Shown piece by piece: positions 21,065-24,457 of a DNA stretch of 24,457 nt. Position numbers and translations under genes: made by a program. A model generated the notes under the pieces. The model did not search any database, was not told where the DNA came from, and saw only the letters and a list, made by a program, of their open reading frames with translations. This stretch comes from an uncultured Bacilli bacterium (GTDB taxonomy: Bacteria > Bacillota_I > Bacilli_A > RF39 > UBA660): NCBI GenBank assembly GCA_934149465.1, contig CAKPEZ010000008.1, forward strand, positions 1-24,457, read 5' to 3'. How positions within the stretch are numbered: the first letter of the stretch is position 1; every line of letters starts with the position of its first letter.

Positions 21065-21724
21065 ATGATGAAGAAGTTATTGATATTATTTTTTTTATTA
21101 GGATTTTTAACAGCATGTACAAGTAATAAAGATATTCCTAAAAATGATATGAATCTTAATAAAGATAAAGAGGAAGAAACTGTTAAAGATGATAATAATA
21201 ATTTAGAAGAGATAGTTATTAAAAAAGAAGATAATGTTTCTAATGATGAATATATTATTAGTTATTTTAATGATTTAGATAAAGAAACAGATAATTATAT
21301 AGCATCTTCTAATAATGAAAAAATATCTGATAAATTAAAAAATAGTTTAATAAAAGCGATTGATTTTCTTTTCTATGATGAAGAAATAGGCGGAGTTAGA
21401 TTAAAAGATATTACTTCAAAAACTAAGGAAGAAGTAATGATAATCTTTAATAGAATAGATCAAAAATTAGAAGAACATTTTCCTTCTTATAAGGAATTTA
21501 TTGGAGAAAAATATAATACTGCAGTAGGTAAAGTAAAAGAATATCTTGAGAAAGCAGATAGTTATTTAGAAGAAAAAATTGGGGAAGATAAATATAATAA
21601 TTATAAAGAAAAAGCTAATGAAATTTTGGATAATGCTAAAGATATTGGAAATAATTTAAAAGAAAAGGGACAAGATGCTTTAGGTAATTTGAAGAAATGG
21701 TATGAAGAAAAAACAAATAAATAA
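21065..21724 (+). CDS. Lipoprotein with long charged helical region
   Basis: 219 residues. The signal peptide MMKKLLILFFLLGFLTAC ends in a lipobox (LTAC), predicting lipid attachment at Cys18 and location on the outer face of the membrane. A Lys/Asp/Glu/Asn-rich linker spans about 19-65. The rest is amphipathic helix, with a final part (EKYNTAVGKVKEYLEKADSY, EKANEILDNAKDIGNNLKEKG) built from loosely repeated ~11-residue units like YtxH/apolipoprotein-type helices. Either of two adjacent ATGs could start it, after AAAGGAAG. The stop is 12 bases before der, so the two may be co-transcribed. Function unknown. Confidence 0.85.
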   Translation: MMKKLLILFFLLGFLTACTSNKDIPKNDMNLNKDKEEETVKDDNNNLEEIVIKKEDNVSNDEYIISYFNDLDKETDNYIASSNNEKISDKLKNSLIKAIDFLFYDEEIGGVRLKDITSKTKEEVMIIFNRIDQKLEEHFPSYKEFIGEKYNTAVGKVKEYLEKADSYLEEKIGEDKYNNYKEKANEILDNAKDIGNNLKEKGQDALGNLKKWYEEKTNK

Positions 21725-21736
21725 GAGGTGATTATT

Positions 21737-23047
21737 ATGGTACCAACAGTTGCTTTAGTAGGAAGACCTAACGTTGGAAAAAGTACAGTCTTTAATCGTT
21801 TGGTAGGAGAGAAGATTTCTATTACTATGGATACTCCTGGAGTTACTAGAGATCGTATATATGGAGATGTATCTTATAATGATTATAAATTTCACTTGAT
21901 TGATACTGGAGGAATTGATGTTTCTAAAGAATTTTTTAATGATGAGATTATCGTTCAAGCTTCTATTGCAATAGATGAATCTGATGTAGTAGTATTTATC
22001 GTTGATGGAAAAGAAAGCCTTAATCAAAATGATTTTAAAGTTCGTGATATGTTAAAAAAAGCTGGGAAAACAGTAATAGTTGCAGTTAATAAGATAGATA
22101 ATATTAAAAGATTTGATAATATTTATGAGTTTTATGAACTTGGTTTTGATAAGATTATTCCTATTAGTGCTGAACATAATGAAGGAATAAAAACTCTTTT
22201 AGATGAAATTACTTCTTCTTTTAAGAATGTAAGTACTACTGATTATGAAGAGGATGTTGTAAAGTTTTGCGTAATAGGAAGGCCTAATGTTGGAAAGAGT
22301 AGTTTAATAAATGCTTTATTAAACGAAAATAGAAATATTGTAAGTGATATTGCTGGAACTACTAGGGACGCTATTGATAGTCCTTTTATGTATGAGAAAA
22401 AGAAATTTGTTGCAATCGATACAGCAGGTATTAGAAAAAGTGGACGCATTTATGAGAATATTGAAAAATATAGTGTCTTAAGATCAATGAAAGCTATTTC
22501 TAGAAGCGATGTTTGTGTTCTTGTAATAAATGCTGAAGAAGGAATTATTGAACATGATAAACATATTGCTGGGTATGCTTTAGAAGAAGGAAAAGCATTA
22601 GTACTAGTTGTAAATAAGTGGGATACTGTTAGTGATAAGAATGATATAAAGACTTATACTAAATTAATTAGAAATGAATTTAAGTTTTTGGCATATGTTC
22701 CAATAGTATTTTTATCTGCTAAAACAAAGAAACGTCTTTCTACGTTGATGCCTGAAATAAAGAAAGCTTATGAGAATGCTACTAGAGAAGTTAAGACAAG
22801 TGTCTTAAATGATGTAGTAAGAGAAGCTGTAAATTTAAATGCTCCGCCTTCTTATAAAGGAAAAAGATTAAAGATTTATTTCTGTAATCAAGTTTCTAAT
22901 AAACCACCTCGTTTTAATTTCCAAGTTAATAGTAAAGGTTTAGTTCATTTTTCTTACTTAAGATATTTAGAAAATAAATTAAGAGAAAGCTTTGACTTTG
23001 AGGGAACTCCAATTATTATTCAGTTTAAGAATAAGGGAGAACAGTAG
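21737..23047 (+). CDS. der: Ribosome biogenesis GTPase Der (EngA)
   Basis: Start at ATG 21737 after AAGAGGTGAT (an upstream in-frame GTG is part of that site), giving 436 residues. Two tandem GTPase domains: G1 loops GRPNVGKST (residues 9-17) and a second GRPNVGKSS near residue 180, switch regions with DTPGVTRDR and DIAGTTRDA, and NKID / NKWD specificity motifs. The C-terminal KH-like domain includes NAPPSYKGKRLKIYF and RPPRFNFQV-like PPRFNFQVNSKG. It is essential for 50S subunit maturation. Order and length are canonical. Confidence 0.97.
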   Translation: MVPTVALVGRPNVGKSTVFNRLVGEKISITMDTPGVTRDRIYGDVSYNDYKFHLIDTGGIDVSKEFFNDEIIVQASIAIDESDVVVFIVDGKESLNQNDFKVRDMLKKAGKTVIVAVNKIDNIKRFDNIYEFYELGFDKIIPISAEHNEGIKTLLDEITSSFKNVSTTDYEEDVVKFCVIGRPNVGKSSLINALLNENRNIVSDIAGTTRDAIDSPFMYEKKKFVAIDTAGIRKSGRIYENIEKYSVLRSMKAISRSDVCVLVINAEEGIIEHDKHIAGYALEEGKALVLVVNKWDTVSDKNDIKTYTKLIRNEFKFLAYVPIVFLSAKTKKRLSTLMPEIKKAYENATREVKTSVLNDVVREAVNLNAPPSYKGKRLKIYFCNQVSNKPPRFNFQVNSKGLVHFSYLRYLENKLRESFDFEGTPIIIQFKNKGEQ

Positions 23048-23064
23048 TTCTTTATCACAAAAAT

Positions 23065-23099
23065 AATCTTCTACATATAATAATGTAGGAGGTTTTTTT
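23065..23099 (+). terminator. Terminator-like hairpin that contains the spoVIF ribosome binding site
   Basis: AATCTTCTACAT (23065-23076) pairs with ATGTAGGAGGTT (23083-23094), two G-U pairs, 6-nt loop, then T7 ending directly at the spoVIF ATG. The right arm includes AGGAGG (23087-23092), 7 bases before the start codon. If folded it would both end der transcripts and hide the ribosome binding site. Confidence 0.75.
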
Positions 23100-23348
23100 A
23101 TGGCTTTTTCAGATGGATTTTTTAATAAAGTTAAAAAAAAGACAAATGTTGATAAGGAGACAATCTTATCTCTTGCTAAGAAATTACAAGATGGTAATAT
23201 GAAGAATGAAGATACTCTTAGAGAAGTTATTCATGATTTATCTAAGATGACAGGAAGAGAAGTATCTAAAGATAAGGAACAAAAAATCATTGATACTGTT
23301 TTAAATGATAAAGTTCCAAGTGATATTTCTAAGTTTATTGATGAATAA
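23100..23348 (+). CDS. spoVIF: Stage VI sporulation protein F (SpoVIF-like)
   Basis: 82 residues, the usual size. FSDGFFNKVKKKTNVDKETILSL, then ANKLQ-like AKKLQDGNMKNEDTLREVIHDLSKMTGREVS, matches the SpoVIF/YjcC family: a small helical cytosolic protein. In Bacillus it is expressed late in the mother cell and is needed for GerE-dependent coat gene expression; a similar role here is inferred. The start is unambiguous, with AGGAGG 7 bases upstream, but that site is paired in a hairpin (23065-23094). The stop overlaps the start of the amidotransferase gene by 8 bases. Confidence 0.82.
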   Translation: MAFSDGFFNKVKKKTNVDKETILSLAKKLQDGNMKNEDTLREVIHDLSKMTGREVSKDKEQKIIDTVLNDKVPSDISKFIDE

Positions 23349-23970
23349 AATTATTGTCGGTATTTTAATTAAGAGTAATGATTATGATGAGTTCGTTTTA
23401 AAAAAGAGTAACTTAAATCATCTTTATAGTAAGTGTACAATTATTTTAATACCAGTTTTTGATAATTATGATAAGATAGATTTAGATGCTTTAAAGATTT
23501 GCGATATGATTATAATTCCTGGTGGAAGCGTTATCTATCCTTATTATTATGAAGTTATAGATTATGCTTTAGTAAATCATATTCCTTTACTTGGAATATG
23601 TCTTGGTATGCAAGCATTGGGACTTTATTCTACTACTAAAGATGAACTTGATTTATTAAAGGTAGATAATCATTATTTAGAAAACAATAAAAAACATGAA
23701 ATAATTATTTTACCTAATACTATTTTAAATAAACTTTTTTTAAATAAAATTAAAGTAAATTCTAGGCATCATTATATCTTAAAAGAAGTGGAATATCCTT
23801 TTATAGTATCAGCTTATAGTAAAGATGGAACAATTGAAGCAATAGAATATTCTAAAGATGATAATCTTATGATAGGAGTTCAGTTTCATCCAGAAGATCT
23901 AGATAATATGTCTATTCTTTATGATTACTTTATCGCATATATTATTAAGAAAAAATTAAAAGAACATTAA
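23341..23970 (+). CDS. Class I glutamine amidotransferase-like hydrolase (peptidase C26/PuuD type)
   Basis: Start chosen at ATG 23341, inside the spoVIF stop region (GATGAATAA), giving 209 residues; a longer in-frame reading from 23305 would sit wholly within spoVIF. The triad is visible: Cys87 in GICLGMQALG, His183 and Glu185 in GVQFHPEDL. MIIIPGGS before it and VNSRHHY (residues 139-145) are typical of gamma-glutamyl-gamma-aminobutyrate hydrolase-like C26 proteins rather than synthetase domains. It probably hydrolyses a gamma-glutamyl amide; the substrate is unknown. It has no separate ribosome binding site, so translation is likely coupled to spoVIF. A terminator follows. Confidence 0.88.
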   Translation: MNKIIVGILIKSNDYDEFVLKKSNLNHLYSKCTIILIPVFDNYDKIDLDALKICDMIIIPGGSVIYPYYYEVIDYALVNHIPLLGICLGMQALGLYSTTKDELDLLKVDNHYLENNKKHEIIILPNTILNKLFLNKIKVNSRHHYILKEVEYPFIVSAYSKDGTIEAIEYSKDDNLMIGVQFHPEDLDNMSILYDYFIAYIIKKKLKEH

Positions 23971-23983
23971 TTGTTCTTTTTTT
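23958..23983 (+). terminator. Terminator after the amidotransferase
   Basis: AAAAGAACA (23958-23966) with TGTTCTTTT (23972-23980), loop TTAAT, then a continued T-run to 23983. The left arm overlaps the last codons. Confidence 0.88.
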
Positions 23984-24023
23984 CTTAGGAAAACATAATA
24001 TTAACTAGAAAAGAGGTATGCGA

Positions 24024-24404
24024 ATGGAAAATTTAGAGGTAATTAAGAGTATTGCGAAGAGAACTGATGGAGATATTTATTTAGGTGTAGTAGGAGCAGT
24101 TAGAACTGGTAAATCAACATTTATAAAAAAATTCATGGAAAATTTAGTAATTCCTAATATTGAAGATGAATATGAAAAGAAAAGAACTTTAGATGAACTT
24201 CCTCAATCAGCAGCCGGTAAAACAATAATGACTACTGAACCTAAGTTTGTTCCCTCAACAGCAGCTAAAATTCAAATTGAAGATTTTTCTGCTAATATAA
24301 GGATGGTTGACTGTGTTGGATATGTTATTAATGGCGCTAAAGGATATGAAGATGAAAATGGACCAAGATACGTTAGAACTCCTTGGGTGAGGTTGAATAA
24401 GTGA
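24024..24404 (+). CDS. spoIVA: Stage IV sporulation protein A, 5' part only; frame lost after 24386
   Basis: Start at ATG 24024 (AAGAGG 7 bases upstream), preferred over ATG 24018. Residues 1-121 are near-textbook SpoIVA: RTDGDIYLGVVGAVRTGKST (P-loop), DELPQSAAGKTIMTTEPKFVP and RMVDCVGYVINGAKGYEDEN, then GPRYVRTPW. SpoIVA is the ATPase that polymerises on the outer forespore membrane as the coat base; full-length proteins have about 490 residues. After TPW (codon ending 24386) the expected sequence stops and the frame runs VRLNK to a TGA. No other frame in the remaining 70 bases resumes SpoIVA. The gene is interrupted, degraded or joined to foreign sequence at this point. Confidence 0.88.
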   Translation: MENLEVIKSIAKRTDGDIYLGVVGAVRTGKSTFIKKFMENLVIPNIEDEYEKKRTLDELPQSAAGKTIMTTEPKFVPSTAAKIQIEDFSANIRMVDCVGYVINGAKGYEDENGPRYVRTPWVRLNK

Positions 24405-24457
24405 TACCCAAATATAAAAATAAATAAATGCCGATAAAATAAGGGCTAAAGACAATA
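24387..24457 (+). other. Non-SpoIVA sequence at the break, possible start of an intervening element
   Basis: It begins GTGAGGTTGAA directly after the TGG codon. GTGAG is one base off the group II intron 5' consensus GUGYG. CTAAAGACAAT at 24446-24456 recalls a domain I segment of the Lactococcus Ll.LtrB group II intron as I remember it. TGGGT (24384-24388) and ACCCA (24406-24410) form a short inverted repeat across the junction. On the minus strand an open frame here is hydrophobic. With only 71 bases the nature (intron, excisable element, insertion sequence, misassembly) is open. Confidence 0.3.

Noticed and set aside
24387..24404. Read-through of TGA to continue spoIVA
   Set aside because: Reading TGA as Trp adds only about a dozen residues unlike SpoIVA before a TAA.
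24255..24455. Minus-strand frame over the spoIVA break as a membrane protein gene
   Set aside because: Half of it is the shadow of conserved SpoIVA codons. The hydrophobic part beyond the junction is too short to judge and is mentioned only as part of the unknown sequence.
1..24457. CRISPR arrays, insertion sequences, tRNA or rRNA genes
   Set aside because: No regularly spaced direct repeats, no transposase-like protein, and no cloverleaf or rRNA signature were seen on either strand. A tRNAscan/Infernal run would settle it.

Overview
The window is a strongly AT-rich, gene-dense bacterial segment on the standard genetic code (TAA/TAG dominate, uvrC ends in TGA, tryptophan is TGG). Two tRNA-sensing T-box leaders, GGAGG/GGTGAT-type ribosome binding sites, ScpA/ScpB, Der, a pyrimidine-nucleoside phosphorylase and two endospore genes (SpoVIF-like and SpoIVA) point to a Bacillota lineage. 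The low-complexity, A/T-ending codon style and several lineage-type hypothetical proteins suggest an uncultured gut member of the Bacilli (RF39/Erysipelotrichia-like). That placement is inference.

Layout. 1-1560: the 3' part of a large surface-type protein with a C-type-lectin/sulfatase-modifying-factor-like fold. Its last ~60 codons are abruptly GC-rich and look like the variable region of a diversity-generating retroelement target. It is followed by two mutually exclusive hairpins and a terminator. 1600-2900: NfeD and an SPFH/band-7 protein, a membrane microdomain pair. 2925-9456: a translation block: Ser T-box and serS, frr, a small unknown gene, Phe T-box and pheS-pheT, and a tail-anchored Asn-rich protein. 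9430-9741 (minus): an RNHCP zinc-ribbon protein. 9827-12400: scpA-scpB-pdp. 12429-13010 (minus): a YigZ/IMPACT protein. 13126-13377: a truncated peptidase E. 13458-16132: an unrecognised protein with an ADP-ribosyltransferase-like N-terminal pattern, then uvrC. 16135-16996 (minus): two small genes, one a single-pass membrane protein with a repeated FTPLERT motif. 17141-19704: a lone sufB overlapping a cell-wall amidase. 19882-21006: a short SSB and three small genes, each punctuated by hairpins. 21065-23047: a lipoprotein and der. 23100-24457: spoVIF, a class I glutamine amidotransferase, and the start of spoIVA, which loses its reading frame after about 121 codons.

The core genes are organised as short operons with frequent stop/start overlaps (pheS-pheT, scpA-scpB, sufB-amidase, spoVIF-amidotransferase, 16364/16380). 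Convergent genes share palindromic terminators that run into their coding ends. The T-boxes make serS and pheST respond to uncharged tRNA-Ser and tRNA-Phe.

The most interesting places are the putative retroelement-diversified C-terminus at 1146-1325 with its downstream switch-like hairpins, the interruption of spoIVA at 24386 (possible intron or excisable element, or contig-end artefact), the small-gene cluster at 20247-21020, the ART-like gene next to uvrC, and the spoVIF ribosome binding site buried in a terminator hairpin. No reverse transcriptase, transposase, CRISPR array, tRNA or rRNA gene was found in the window.
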